Source: JAYZAP01 sp964645285 (GTDB lineage Bacteria > Pseudomonadota > Alphaproteobacteria > JAAXGF01). Taken from it: a stretch of DNA of 31,861 bases. The translations under genes and the position numbers were made by a program. The first letter of the stretch is position 1, and the number at the start of each line of letters is the position of its first letter. The stretch covers positions 1 through 31,861 of the forward strand of contig CAZYDR010000042.1 of the NCBI GenBank assembly GCA_964645285.1. The letters are read 5' to 3'. The notes beneath the pieces were generated by a model, which saw only the letters and a list, made by a program, of their open reading frames with translations, was not told the DNA's origin and ran no database searches. Below, piece by piece: positions 1 to 7,282 of the stretch.

Positions 1-182
1 GCTGGGGCCACCAGATCCGCTCCTACGTGCTGCACCCCTACCAGATGGTCAAGGACCTGCGCACCGGGATCGAAACCTCCAATCCGAACGCCGTTCTCGA
101 CGGCGATCTCGACGATTTCATGGCCGCCGCCCTGGCCGCCCGCATCGGCGGAGAAGACGGCGAAGAGCAAGGAACCGCATAA
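1..182 (+). CDS. prfB: Peptide chain release factor 2, C-terminal end (partial)
   Basis: The window opens inside a gene whose last 59 residues read in frame from base 3 and end at TAA 180-182. The residues WGHQIRSYVL, then YQMVKDLRTG and a DGDLDDFM segment, are the highly conserved C-terminus of class I release factor RF2. RF2 releases the finished peptide at UGA and UAA codons on the ribosome. The GGQ loop and any programmed frameshift site lie outside the window. The stop overlaps the ATG of the next gene by one base (TAATG), so the two are probably translationally coupled. Confidence 0.95.
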   Translation, partial: WGHQIRSYVLHPYQMVKDLRTGIETSNPNAVLDGDLDDFMAAALAARIGGEDGEEQGTA

Positions 183-1549
183 TGGCTAGCCCAAGTCCCG
201 CCCTCTCCAACTCGACCATCGTGACCGCCTACCGCGACAAGACGCCGGGATCGGCTGCCCTGGCGGCGGAGGCCGCTGACGCCTTCCCCAGCGGCATCAC
301 CCACGATTCACGCCATCTAGACCCCTACGGCATGTATGTGGAGCGCGCCCTGGGTTCTCACAAGTGGGACGTGGACGGCAACGAATACATCGATTATTTC
401 GGCGGCCACGGCGCCCTGCTGCTGGGCCACAACCACCCGGACGTGGTAGCGGCGATCCATCAGGCCATGGACCAGGGTAGTCACTTCGGCGCCAATCACC
501 CTTACGAAGTGCGCTGGGCCCAGGCGGTGCAGCGGCTCATGCCCGGCGCCGAACGCCTGCGCTTTACCGCGTCGGGAACTGAGGCTACCCATCTCGCCCT
601 GCGTCTCGCACGGGCCCATACGGGCCGCTCCAAGGTGGTGCGGCTCGATGTCCACTTCCATGGTTGGCACGACCATATGACCGGGAGCGTCGATCATAAT
701 GAGGCGCCGGGGGTATTGCCGGGAATCTCCGAGAACATGGTGCTGATACCGCCCGGCGATGTGGGCGCCCTGGCCGCGGCCCTGGCCGGCGACGATGTGG
801 CCGCGGTCATCTTCGAGCCCACCGGGGCCTATTTCGGTGTCATTCCCCTGGTGCCGGACTACCTGTTCAAGGCCCGCGAGCTGACCGAGAAGCACGGCAC
901 GGTGCTGGTCTTTGACGAGGTGGTTACTGGTTTTCGAGTCTCGCCGGGCGGTGCTCAGGGCCACTACGGCGTGACCCCCGATCTTACGACCCTGGCCAAG
1001 ATTCTGGCGGGCGGCCTGTCTGGCGGCGCCGTGGCCGGGTGCAAGGCGATCCTCGATGGGCTCGATTTCGCGGCCGCCAAGAACAGCGGCGCCGAGAAAA
1101 TCCAACACCAGGGCACGTTCAACGCCAATCCTGTATCGGCGGCGGCGGGCACGGCGGCGCTTGACATCATCGCCACCACTGATGCCTGCGACAAGGCCAA
1201 CGCCTCGGCGGCGATGTTGCGCGGGGCATTCAATGAGGTGCTGTCTGAAGCCGGTGTGCCGTGGGCGGCTTACGGCGAATTCTCCACCGTCCACCTGTTT
1301 ACCAACCCCCAGGGCCTCGACGTTGACCCCCTGAACTTCGACCCCTTCGTCTACCGCTACGATCAGATCAAGCGCGAGAAGTCCGAGGTCGTGCGCAAGC
1401 TCCGCCTCGCCATGGTGGTCAACGGCGTCGATCTCAACGGCGCCGCCAGTTGCATGCTCTCGGCGGTGCACAGCGACGACGACCTAGCCAAAACCACCGA
1501 AGCCTTCCGCACCTCCCTCGCCATGCTCAAGGAAGACGGCGAGCTCTAG
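182..1549 (+). CDS. Class III PLP aminotransferase, glutamate-1-semialdehyde aminomutase-like
   Basis: A 455-residue fold-type I PLP enzyme. Visible landmarks are the phosphate-binding loop SGTEA (131-135), the cofactor-pairing aspartate in FDEVVTGFR (D245) and the Schiff-base lysine in LAKILAGGL (K273). The N-terminal YGMYVERALG..WDVDGNEYIDY stretch is typical of the hemL/GSAM branch. The family moves amino groups on small amino acids or semialdehydes. It is probably not the housekeeping HemL: GSAM usually has KIIGGG and VGAYGG around the lysine, and here it is KILAGG and GGAVAG. The substrate cannot be read from the sequence. It is coupled to prfB by a one-base overlap, which says little about its role. 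Confidence 0.85.
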   Translation: MASPSPALSNSTIVTAYRDKTPGSAALAAEAADAFPSGITHDSRHLDPYGMYVERALGSHKWDVDGNEYIDYFGGHGALLLGHNHPDVVAAIHQAMDQGSHFGANHPYEVRWAQAVQRLMPGAERLRFTASGTEATHLALRLARAHTGRSKVVRLDVHFHGWHDHMTGSVDHNEAPGVLPGISENMVLIPPGDVGALAAALAGDDVAAVIFEPTGAYFGVIPLVPDYLFKARELTEKHGTVLVFDEVVTGFRVSPGGAQGHYGVTPDLTTLAKILAGGLSGGAVAGCKAILDGLDFAAAKNSGAEKIQHQGTFNANPVSAAAGTAALDIIATTDACDKANASAAMLRGAFNEVLSEAGVPWAAYGEFSTVHLFTNPQGLDVDPLNFDPFVYRYDQIKREKSEVVRKLRLAMVVNGVDLNGAASCMLSAVHSDDDLAKTTEAFRTSLAMLKEDGEL

Positions 1550-1564
1550 CAATGACCAAATTGA

Positions 1565-1616
1565 TAATTATGGGGACGGTATACTTAATTAATTACGCAT
1601 ACTGTCCCCATAATTA
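1565..1616. repeat. 52-bp near-perfect palindrome, possible transposase-associated mini-element and bidirectional terminator
   Basis: The arms 1565-1590 and 1591-1616 are complementary at 23 of 26 positions, with one further G-T pair and no loop. The outer 13 bases (TAATTATGGGGAC) pair perfectly. The block is AT-rich at its ends and unlike the GC-rich surroundings. The motif TTATGGGGACxGTATAC resembles palindromes I recall around IS200-like (Y1, REP-associated) transposase genes, but no transposase is present here. It lies between two convergent genes and could end transcription on both strands. Its right end supplies the stop codon of the CDF gene. Confidence 0.75.
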
Positions 1617-2252
1617 ACTGACGGTAGCGCGTGCCGCCCGCAGCGTCGGCAGGGCAGCGCGGATGATCGAGTAGGCGGCGCTGAGTTCGAGGGCGGCGAT
1701 GAGGGCGCCGACGATTAGGTCGGGCCAGGCGGTGGCGGTCAGGGCGACGGCGCCGGCGGCGGCCAGCACCAGCACATTGGCGATGGCGTCGTTGCGGCTG
1801 CACAGCCACACCGAGCGCATGTTGAGGTCGTCGCCGCGGTGCCAGTAGAGTAGCAAGGCCGAGCCCACGTTGGCGGTCAGGGCGAGAAGACCCACGCCAC
1901 CCATGATGCTCGCATCGGGCAGCGCCGAGTCGGTGGCGCGCCACAAGGCAATGACAATCACCCAGATGCCGAAGACGCCCATGGCGATTCCTTTGGCCAG
2001 CGCTGCCCCGGCCTTCCACTGGGCCGATTTGGTCAGCACGAAAAGGGTCAGGCCGTAGGTCGCCGCGTCAGCCAGAAAGTCGATGGCGTCGGCCAGCAGG
2101 GCGGTCGAGCCGGCGAGCCAGCTCGATACCATCTCGACCACGAACATGGCGCCATTGACCGCCAACACGATCCACAGCACCCGGCGCTGGCGGCTCAACA
2201 GCGCGGCGCCGGCACGAGGGTCGAGGGCAGCGGGCTCGCGGCAATGGCTCAT
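1614..2252 (-). CDS. Cation diffusion facilitator (CDF) family metal transporter lacking the cytoplasmic C-terminal domain
   Basis: A 212-residue hydrophobic protein with about six membrane segments. Segment 2 carries the acidic metal-site pattern ADAIDFLAD (D55, D58, D62) and segment 5 carries SRNDAIAN (N154, D155). CDF proteins export Zn2+, Co2+ or Cd2+ from the cytoplasm in exchange for protons. Typical members are ~300 residues with a metal-sensing C-terminal domain, which this one lacks. A short natural subfamily of ~200-210 residues exists, so truncation is not required. The start ATG overlaps the stop of the ArsR gene (ATGA at 2249-2252), giving an arsR-CDF operon whose product is probably induced by zinc or cadmium. 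The stop falls inside the 1565-1616 palindrome. Confidence 0.88.
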   Translation of the reverse strand: MSHCREPAALDPRAGAALLSRQRRVLWIVLAVNGAMFVVEMVSSWLAGSTALLADAIDFLADAATYGLTLFVLTKSAQWKAGAALAKGIAMGVFGIWVIVIALWRATDSALPDASIMGGVGLLALTANVGSALLLYWHRGDDLNMRSVWLCSRNDAIANVLVLAAAGAVALTATAWPDLIVGALIAALELSAAYSIIRAALPTLRAARATVS

Positions 2253-2554
2253 GATTCGTCCTCGGCGATGTGCTCGATCATGTCGTCGAGAACCGTGCGG
2301 ATGTAGTCGTCGGCGGCGGCATAGAAGACCTGCTTGCCGCGCCTCTCGGCGGCGACCAGACGTGCTGCCTTGAGCAGCCGCAGGTGATGGCTGGCAAGCG
2401 AGGGTGAGGCACCGACCCGCGCGGCGATGTCGCCGACCGAAACCGGCCCGGCGAGACAGGCGATGACAATGCGCAAGCGCGTCGGGTCGCCCAGCAGATG
2501 AAAGGTTTCGGCCAGAATTGATGTGTCGTGGTCGTCGAGTACTACAGCGCTCAT
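2249..2554 (-). CDS. ArsR/SmtB-family metal-responsive repressor
   Basis: A 101-residue winged-helix protein beginning MSAVVLDDHD. The frame stays open upstream to 2713, but the start at 2554 fits the family and leaves the operator region free. The recognition helix is in SPSLASHHLRLLK (50-62) and the wing in RRGKQVFY. There is no CxC motif on helix 3. The last helix aligns with the SmtB alpha-5 zinc site: D82, Y84 (SmtB has His), H95 and E98, so three of four ligands are kept. Known SmtB/CzrA proteins leave DNA when they bind zinc. With the CDF exporter overlapping downstream, the natural reading is zinc-induced efflux. The Tyr substitution could change metal preference. Confidence 0.9.
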   Translation of the reverse strand: MSAVVLDDHDTSILAETFHLLGDPTRLRIVIACLAGPVSVGDIAARVGASPSLASHHLRLLKAARLVAAERRGKQVFYAAADDYIRTVLDDMIEHIAEDES

Positions 2555-2582
2555 GATCTGCGTGAGGTTTATAACTAAGAAA

Positions 2583-2609
2583 TGAACATATGAAGAGATA
2601 TTGTGTTCA
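2583..2609. promoter_or_regulatory. Candidate ArsR operator upstream of the CDF operon
   Basis: An imperfect inverted repeat, TGAACA (2583-2588) and TGTTCA (2604-2609), with an A/T-rich centre. It lies 29 bp upstream of the ArsR start in the only AT-rich stretch between the divergent genes. Size, placement and half-sites fit an ArsR/SmtB operator. No experimental support can be seen in the sequence. Confidence 0.45.
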
Positions 2610-2727
2610 ATGCGAAAATACAACCGAAATCGGCGCTCGGACTTTGTGACACGCCAATGAGAGGAGCCTACGGGCGCTGGCAAATGGATGGTTTCAGTCA
2701 ATATGTTTGACAAGTTCGATAGTAATA

Positions 2728-2748
2728 GAACATACTTTGTTCGAACAA
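2728..2748. promoter_or_regulatory. Candidate operator upstream of the long ArsR-type gene
   Basis: Two overlapping dyads: GAACA (2728-2732) with TGTTC (2738-2742), and the perfect 12-bp palindrome TTGTTCGAACAA (2737-2748). They sit just before the ribosome-binding site (GGAG, 2750-2753) of the gene starting at 2761. The half-site is the same as in the dyad at 2583-2609, so one or both ArsR proteins may bind both sites. Confidence 0.45.
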
Positions 2749-2760
2749 CGGAGATCAGCC

Positions 2761-3915
2761 GTGCCCAACGTGGAATTCGTTGTTAGTCCGCAATATGAAG
2801 TCTGCTATGCGCTTGCCGCCCTGGCCGACGAGACGCCGGCGATCCATGCCCGCTGGTGCAGGGCGGCGCGGGGCCGTATTGGCGACGCTACGCGCCGTGG
2901 ACTGGCGACCTATGGCAGCCTGCTTTGGAACGCCGCCGCCGACGTCACCGGCGCTGCCGCGCCGGCGCCGGGAATCGAGGGTTTTCTTCATGCTTTGCGC
3001 GGCACCGATACCGGCCTGTTTCAGCGCCGCCTTCTGGTTGGCATCCTGCACAGCGAAGTGATTGTTGAAGCACTGGTGTCGCGACGCCAGTCGGTCAGGC
3101 AGGCCCTGGCCGACCTGCCCGAGGCCAAGCGTGAGTGGCTCGCCTATGTGGGACTGTTTCCCCACGATCCCGGCGTCTCCGCCGGAGCGTTTATCGAAGC
3201 CCTGACCATGGCGCCCGAAACAGTCCAGGCCCAGACCGCGGATATGATCGAAGGGTTCTGGAACGACGCTTTCGGTGCCACCTGGTCGTGGCTCGAGCCT
3301 CGGTTTGAAAGCTCTCGCGACCGGGCCGAGCGCCTGTTCGCTTCTTCCAGCCTGTCCGAGTTCGCCGGCGCTCTTCGGCTGCTCGCCGAGTTCGACGAAG
3401 ACGCTGATGAATTGCGCGCGCTGCGCGGCGGCTACCGTATTGCCCTGGCCGATCTGGACTGTCTCTATTTCATGCCGTCGGCCTTCAACAACCGCCGCTT
3501 CTGGTCCGGGCCCGCCCTTGCCGGCGCCGGCAGCGTCTCGTTCTTTCCGTTCTTCGATCACGACATCGAGGTCGATTTCCCCCGCCCCGTGGCGGCGCCC
3601 CAGCCCGTGGCCATGCCGTTCGACCCGGTGCTCGCTTGTAAGGCGTTGGGCGACGCCACCCGATTTTCCATGCTTGGGCTGCTGGCCGCCCGGCCACGCA
3701 CTGCCGCCGACTTGGCGCGCCAACTCGATCTCGGCCGGCCGACCATATCGCATCACGTGTTCCAACTTCGCGCCGCCGGCCTGTTGGTCGAGCAGGGCCG
3801 GGGCAAGGCCGTGGAGCTGTCAGTCAACCGCGTGGTTCTCGACTCGCTGTCGGGCCTGCTGGTCGAGCGCCTGTACAGTGACGCTGACGAGGCGATGATA
3901 CAATTATCGCCGTAA
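2761..3915 (+). CDS. Long ArsR-type transcriptional regulator with large N-terminal domain
   Basis: 384 residues from the GTG at 2761, which has GGAG seven bases upstream. The frame is open to an ATG at 2707, but that start would place the 2728-2748 dyads inside the gene. The last ~100 residues form an ArsR winged helix (ACKALGDATRFSMLGLL, then the recognition helix around RPTISHHVFQLR). The first ~280 residues are a soluble, mostly helical region that I do not recognise with certainty; it resembles the N-terminal region of long ArsR-type proteins annotated DUF5937. No cysteine-pair metal site is visible. It is transcribed away from the arsR-CDF pair and towards the GNAT and MFS genes, which it overlaps or abuts, so it may control that exporter. 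Confidence 0.8.
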   Translation: MPNVEFVVSPQYEVCYALAALADETPAIHARWCRAARGRIGDATRRGLATYGSLLWNAAADVTGAAAPAPGIEGFLHALRGTDTGLFQRRLLVGILHSEVIVEALVSRRQSVRQALADLPEAKREWLAYVGLFPHDPGVSAGAFIEALTMAPETVQAQTADMIEGFWNDAFGATWSWLEPRFESSRDRAERLFASSSLSEFAGALRLLAEFDEDADELRALRGGYRIALADLDCLYFMPSAFNNRRFWSGPALAGAGSVSFFPFFDHDIEVDFPRPVAAPQPVAMPFDPVLACKALGDATRFSMLGLLAARPRTAADLARQLDLGRPTISHHVFQLRAAGLLVEQGRGKAVELSVNRVVLDSLSGLLVERLYSDADEAMIQLSP

Positions 3916-4474
3916 AGCCTCTGGCGCCCGACGACTGGCCGGAGATCGAAGCGTTGTTTGGCGAACGTGGCGCGGTGGGCGGCTGCTGGTGCATGCATTG
4001 GCGCGTGCGCGGCGGCAAGGCCTGGGAGGCGGCCAAGGGCGAACCCAACCGCCGCGTTTTAGGGACCTCATCGAAGCCGGCGCGGTGTACGCAGTGGTCG
4101 CCTATGCGGATGAAGAGCCTATCGGCTGGTGCAACTTCGGACCCAAGGCCGACTTTCTCCGTCTGGCGCGCAGCCGCATGGCGCAGAACAGTGAGCAGGC
4201 CGACGCCTGGGCCGTCACCTACCTGTTCGTCATCCGCAAATGGCGCGCTCGCGGTGTTGGCCACCGGCTTCTCGACGGCGCCACCCGCGAGGTGTTTCGT
4301 CGTGGCGCCACCGTCCTCGAGGGTTTTCCGGTACGGCAGCGAAAGCCCGGCCGCATGCCCGACGCCTTCGCCTGGACCGGCGTCACGCCGATGTTCGAGG
4401 CGGCGGGTTGGCAATGCTGCCCGGTGCCCGAGGGCGCGCGGCCGATCTACCACATGGATTTGGCGAAACCATGA
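3903..4474 (+). pseudogene. GNAT N-acetyltransferase interrupted by an apparent one-base frameshift
   Basis: Two frames carry one acetyltransferase. In the frame of bases 3903-4058 one reads KPLAPDDWPEIEALF, GGCWCMHW and KGEPNRR, the normal N-terminal part. From 4058 the next frame continues FRDLIEAGAV, EEPIGWCNFGP, the acetyl-CoA loop RARGVGHRLL and a normal C-terminus at TGA 4472-4474. The switch lies at GTTTTA (4056-4061) and needs one missing base. A -1 slip there would give RRVFRDL, of normal length. The upstream frame has no ATG, and its only possible starts are ATT 3903, CTG 3921 and TTG 3954. Decay, an assembly error or recoding are all possible. It overlaps the ArsR end and the MFS start (ATGA), so it was built as the middle gene of an operon. 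Acetyl acceptor unknown. Confidence 0.75.
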
Positions 4475-5691
4475 GCGCCGTCGATCTGGGACAATATCGC
4501 GAGGTCTTTCGTCATCGCGCCTTCGGCGTGTTTTGGGGCGGCTTCTCGGTGTCGCTGGTCGGCGACGCCATGACCCGGGTGGCGCTGACCTGGTTCGTCT
4601 ACCAGACCACTGGGTCGTCAGCCGCCGTCGGCCTGCTGATCTTCTTTTACACCGCGCCGGTTATCGTCGGCGGGCTGATTGCCGGCTGGCTGCTCGACCG
4701 CTTCGACCGCCGCTCGGTGATGATCATCGACAGCGTCATCAAGGCCGCCGTCGTCGGCGCCGTTCCCGTGTTCCACGGCATGGGCGCCTTTGAGCTATGG
4801 CATGTCTACGTGGTCGCCGGAATCTACGGTTTTCTGATGTTGGTGCCGCTTGCCGGCACTCCCGCCATGTTGCCGTCCCTGGTACCGCCGCGCAGCCTGA
4901 GCACCGGCAACGCCCTGGAGACCCTGAGCTATACCCTAAGCGGGGTCATCGGACCGCCACTTGCCGGCCTGCTGATTGCTTGGATCGATGCGCCCAGCGT
5001 GCTGGTCATCGACGCCATCAACTATGTCGTCTTCGCACTGTTGTTGAGTCGGGTAACGCTCTGTTCCGATGAGGAACCGGCGCCTGAAGATACCGCACCT
5101 CGTCAGGGGCTCGGCGGGGCGTTCAGATTGCTGCGCCACAACCCCATCCTGTTGTCCACCACCCTGATGTTCATGGCCGCTAACCTGGGCCTGGGGGCGA
5201 TCTTCGTGTGGCTGCCGATCTTCGCCGACCGGATATTGGGCGGTGGCCCCGAACTCTACGGTACATTGCTCGGCTTTATAGCGGCTGGCGAGGTAGTGAG
5301 CGCCATGGCCGTGGGCGCCATAACCCTACCGTTGGCCCTTGGCGCCCTCATCGTCACGACCCAGGCGCTAGCCGGGCTTTCGGTACTGCTGTTGCTGGGC
5401 AAGACCACGATGCTGGCCGGGTCCGGCTTGGTGGCCTTCGGTCTATTCAGCGCGCCCATGACCATTTGGGCCCAGACTTTGCGCATGAAGATCATCCCGG
5501 CGGCCCAGCGTGGCCGCACCTTCGCCTTGCTGCGCATGATGATACAAAGCACCAATCTGCTCGGCGGCATCGTCGCCGGGTTCGTCCTGCCGGTGATCGG
5601 CATGACCGCCATGATCGCTGTCTCGGCGCTGGTTATCACCGTGCCGGCGCTCCTGGGCGGCCGTGTCAGGGCGTTGCGCGAGGCACGTTAG
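4471..5691 (+). CDS. MFS transporter, DHA3/EntS-type exporter
   Basis: 406 residues with about 12 hydrophobic segments. After segment 2 comes the MFS loop-2 signature in the form GWLLDRFDRRSVM, and the central loop (CSDEEPAPEDTAPRQG) separates the two six-helix halves. The HRAFGVFWGGFSVSLVGDAMTRVAL start is typical of the DHA3 drug or siderophore exporter branch. It probably pumps a small molecule out of the cell using the proton gradient; the substrate is unknown. Its ATG overlaps the GNAT stop by 4 nt. The pairing of an acetyltransferase, an exporter and an upstream ArsR regulator suggests resistance or detoxification, which is inference. Its stop overlaps that of the convergent gene (TTAG 5688-5691). 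Confidence 0.88.
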   Translation: MSAVDLGQYREVFRHRAFGVFWGGFSVSLVGDAMTRVALTWFVYQTTGSSAAVGLLIFFYTAPVIVGGLIAGWLLDRFDRRSVMIIDSVIKAAVVGAVPVFHGMGAFELWHVYVVAGIYGFLMLVPLAGTPAMLPSLVPPRSLSTGNALETLSYTLSGVIGPPLAGLLIAWIDAPSVLVIDAINYVVFALLLSRVTLCSDEEPAPEDTAPRQGLGGAFRLLRHNPILLSTTLMFMAANLGLGAIFVWLPIFADRILGGGPELYGTLLGFIAAGEVVSAMAVGAITLPLALGALIVTTQALAGLSVLLLLGKTTMLAGSGLVAFGLFSAPMTIWAQTLRMKIIPAAQRGRTFALLRMMIQSTNLLGGIVAGFVLPVIGMTAMIAVSALVITVPALLGGRVRALREAR

Positions 5692-6413
5692 CCGCGACTG
5701 ACCAGCAGCGGTCCGGTCGCCGCCGACAGCGAACTGCGCTGGCCGCCGCTTTCGTCGAAGTTGGCGGGCTCGAGCCAGTCCTCGAAAGCCTGACGGAGTG
5801 CCGGCCATTCGCTGTCGATGGCGGCGTACCACGCGGTGTCGCGGTTGCGGCCCTTGTAGATCATCGCTTGGCGGAACACGCCTTCGTAGGACAGGCCGAG
5901 CCGTTGGGCGGACGCCCGCGAGCCGGCGTTGCGGGCATCGCATTTCCACTCATAGCGCCGATAGCCGAGATCGAAGGCGCGCTTCATCATCAGATACATG
6001 GCTTCGGTCGCCGCTGGGGTCTTCTGCAACGCCGGCGCGTAGTTGATGTGGCCGACCTCGATACTGCCGGCGGCCGGATTGATGCGCAGATAGCTGGCCA
6101 CACCCACCGCCTTGCCGCTGGCGTTGTCGATGATGGCGTGGAACATCGGGTCGTCGCCCAGGCATTCGAGATCCATCCAGGCGCGGTAGTCATCCAACGT
6201 CTCCATGGGGCCATAACCGAGGTAGGTCCAAATGCGGTCTTCTTTATCCGCTTTGTTGGCCTCGTGGAGATCAGCGCCGTGACGCGCCGGATCGATCAGT
6301 TCGACCCGGCAGTAGCGCCCTTCCAAGGGCTCGCGGGACGGCCGGGACGGCGGCGACCACTGGGGCAGGGCCTCGCCGATGGGCTGGCCGAGATGATTTA
6401 CGCGATCTGTCAT
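5688..6413 (-). CDS. GNAT family N-acetyltransferase, RimJ/RimL-like
   Basis: 241 residues. It contains the RimJ/RimL type layout: LEGRYCRVELIDPARH at the start, an IEVGHINYAP strand, the acetyl-CoA region around EAMYLMMKRAFDLGYRRYEWKCDARN and the SQRLGLSYEGVFRQ-like segment AQRLGLSYEGVFR. These enzymes transfer acetyl from acetyl-CoA to protein N-termini or small amines; the acceptor here is unknown. The start ATG is 4 nt after the stop of the DUF455 gene, so the two form a minus-strand operon. Confidence 0.88.
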   Translation of the reverse strand: MTDRVNHLGQPIGEALPQWSPPSRPSREPLEGRYCRVELIDPARHGADLHEANKADKEDRIWTYLGYGPMETLDDYRAWMDLECLGDDPMFHAIIDNASGKAVGVASYLRINPAAGSIEVGHINYAPALQKTPAATEAMYLMMKRAFDLGYRRYEWKCDARNAGSRASAQRLGLSYEGVFRQAMIYKGRNRDTAWYAAIDSEWPALRQAFEDWLEPANFDESGGQRSSLSAATGPLLVSRG

Positions 6414-6417
6414 TGGC

Positions 6418-7233
6418 TCAACTCGCTAAGGGTTCATAGTAGCCGGCTGGGAAGCCGGCCTGATCACGCGCCGCTGTATTGAAAGGCGGTTTGATCAGGC
6501 CTTTGAAGTGCTCGCGCACCAGCGTCTGATAGGTCGGCTCCGGGTCGTAGTTTCGGCGCGTGCAGATCCATTCGAACCAGCGCCAGCCCGCCGCCACATG
6601 GCCGATTTCTTCGCGGTAGATGACTTCGAGTGCGGCAACGCTGGCCTTGTCGCCGTTCGAGCGCAGTCGGTTGATCATGGTCGGCGTCACATCGAGGCCG
6701 CGGGCTTCCAGCACCAGGGGCACCACGGCGAGGCGGGCGGCGAGGTCGTCGGCGGTGGCATCGGCCGCCTGCCACAGGCCGTCGTGGGCCGGCAGGTCGC
6801 CATAGGCGGCGTCAAGTTCGGCCAGGCGTCCGGTGATCAGGCTGAAATGCTCGGCTTCCTCGGCCGCCACACGGACCCAATCGTCATAGAAGCCGCGCGG
6901 CAGATCTTCAGCAGTGAAGCGAGCGACGATATCCCACGCCAGGTCGATGGCGTTGAACTCGATATGGGCGATGGCGTGAAGCAGGGCGATGCGCGCCGCC
7001 TGCGCGCCGCCGGCATTGCGCTTGGGCATGTGGCGGGGCGCCAGCAGCTCAGGCCGATGGGCGCGCGCCGGGTGGTCCGGTGGCGTTTCCTCGCCGACAG
7101 GAATTCCGCCGGACTGCCATGCCGCCGCGGCGCTACGGCTTAGCGAAACCTTGCGCTCCGGCGCGGCTGTCGTAAGGATGGCGACGGCCTGGCTCGTAAG
7201 ACTGGCAGCGGCAGCTGTTGGTTGCTCGTTCAT
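6418..7233 (-). CDS. DUF455 family ferritin-like protein
   Basis: 271 residues from MNEQPTAAAA; the frame extends upstream, but that part overlaps the divergent gene's promoter. The central ~170 residues form a four-helix ferritin-like bundle with a full set of di-iron ligands: E92 in HIEFNAIDLAWD, E126 and H129 in EEAEHF, E176 in LEARG, and E209 and H212 in EEIGH. DUF455 proteins are widespread in proteobacteria and their activity is not established. The ligand pattern suggests an oxygen-activating di-iron oxidase or hydroxylase (MiaE is a distant relative in fold). It is operonic with the GNAT gene downstream and divergent from the LLM oxidoreductase, 49 bp away. Confidence 0.88.
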   Translation of the reverse strand: MNEQPTAAAASLTSQAVAILTTAAPERKVSLSRSAAAAWQSGGIPVGEETPPDHPARAHRPELLAPRHMPKRNAGGAQAARIALLHAIAHIEFNAIDLAWDIVARFTAEDLPRGFYDDWVRVAAEEAEHFSLITGRLAELDAAYGDLPAHDGLWQAADATADDLAARLAVVPLVLEARGLDVTPTMINRLRSNGDKASVAALEVIYREEIGHVAAGWRWFEWICTRRNYDPEPTYQTLVREHFKGLIKPPFNTAARDQAGFPAGYYEPLAS

Positions 7234-7282
7234 GGCCGGGACTATAGCCGACCGACCGGCCCGATGGCATGAGGAACACGCC

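Noticed and set aside
317..1471. Long minus-strand reading frame (384 codons) opposite the aminotransferase
   Set aside because: It mirrors the codon structure of the plus-strand enzyme, has no recognisable domain, and such frames are expected where GC at third positions is very high.
1614..2252. CDF transporter as a gene truncated by the palindrome insertion
   Set aside because: A short CDF subfamily of about this length ends at the same place, so the element probably only provides the stop codon.
2755..3765. 336-codon minus-strand frame opposite the long ArsR-type gene
   Set aside because: No domain, and the plus strand carries a clear winged helix.
4056..4062. Programmed -1 ribosomal frameshift in the GNAT gene
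   Set aside because: The site does not fit a good slippery heptamer and no downstream structure stood out; mutation or assembly error is simpler.
5208..6482. 424-codon plus-strand frame across the MFS end and the second GNAT
   Set aside because: It runs through two supported genes in other frames and reads as antisense of the GNAT.
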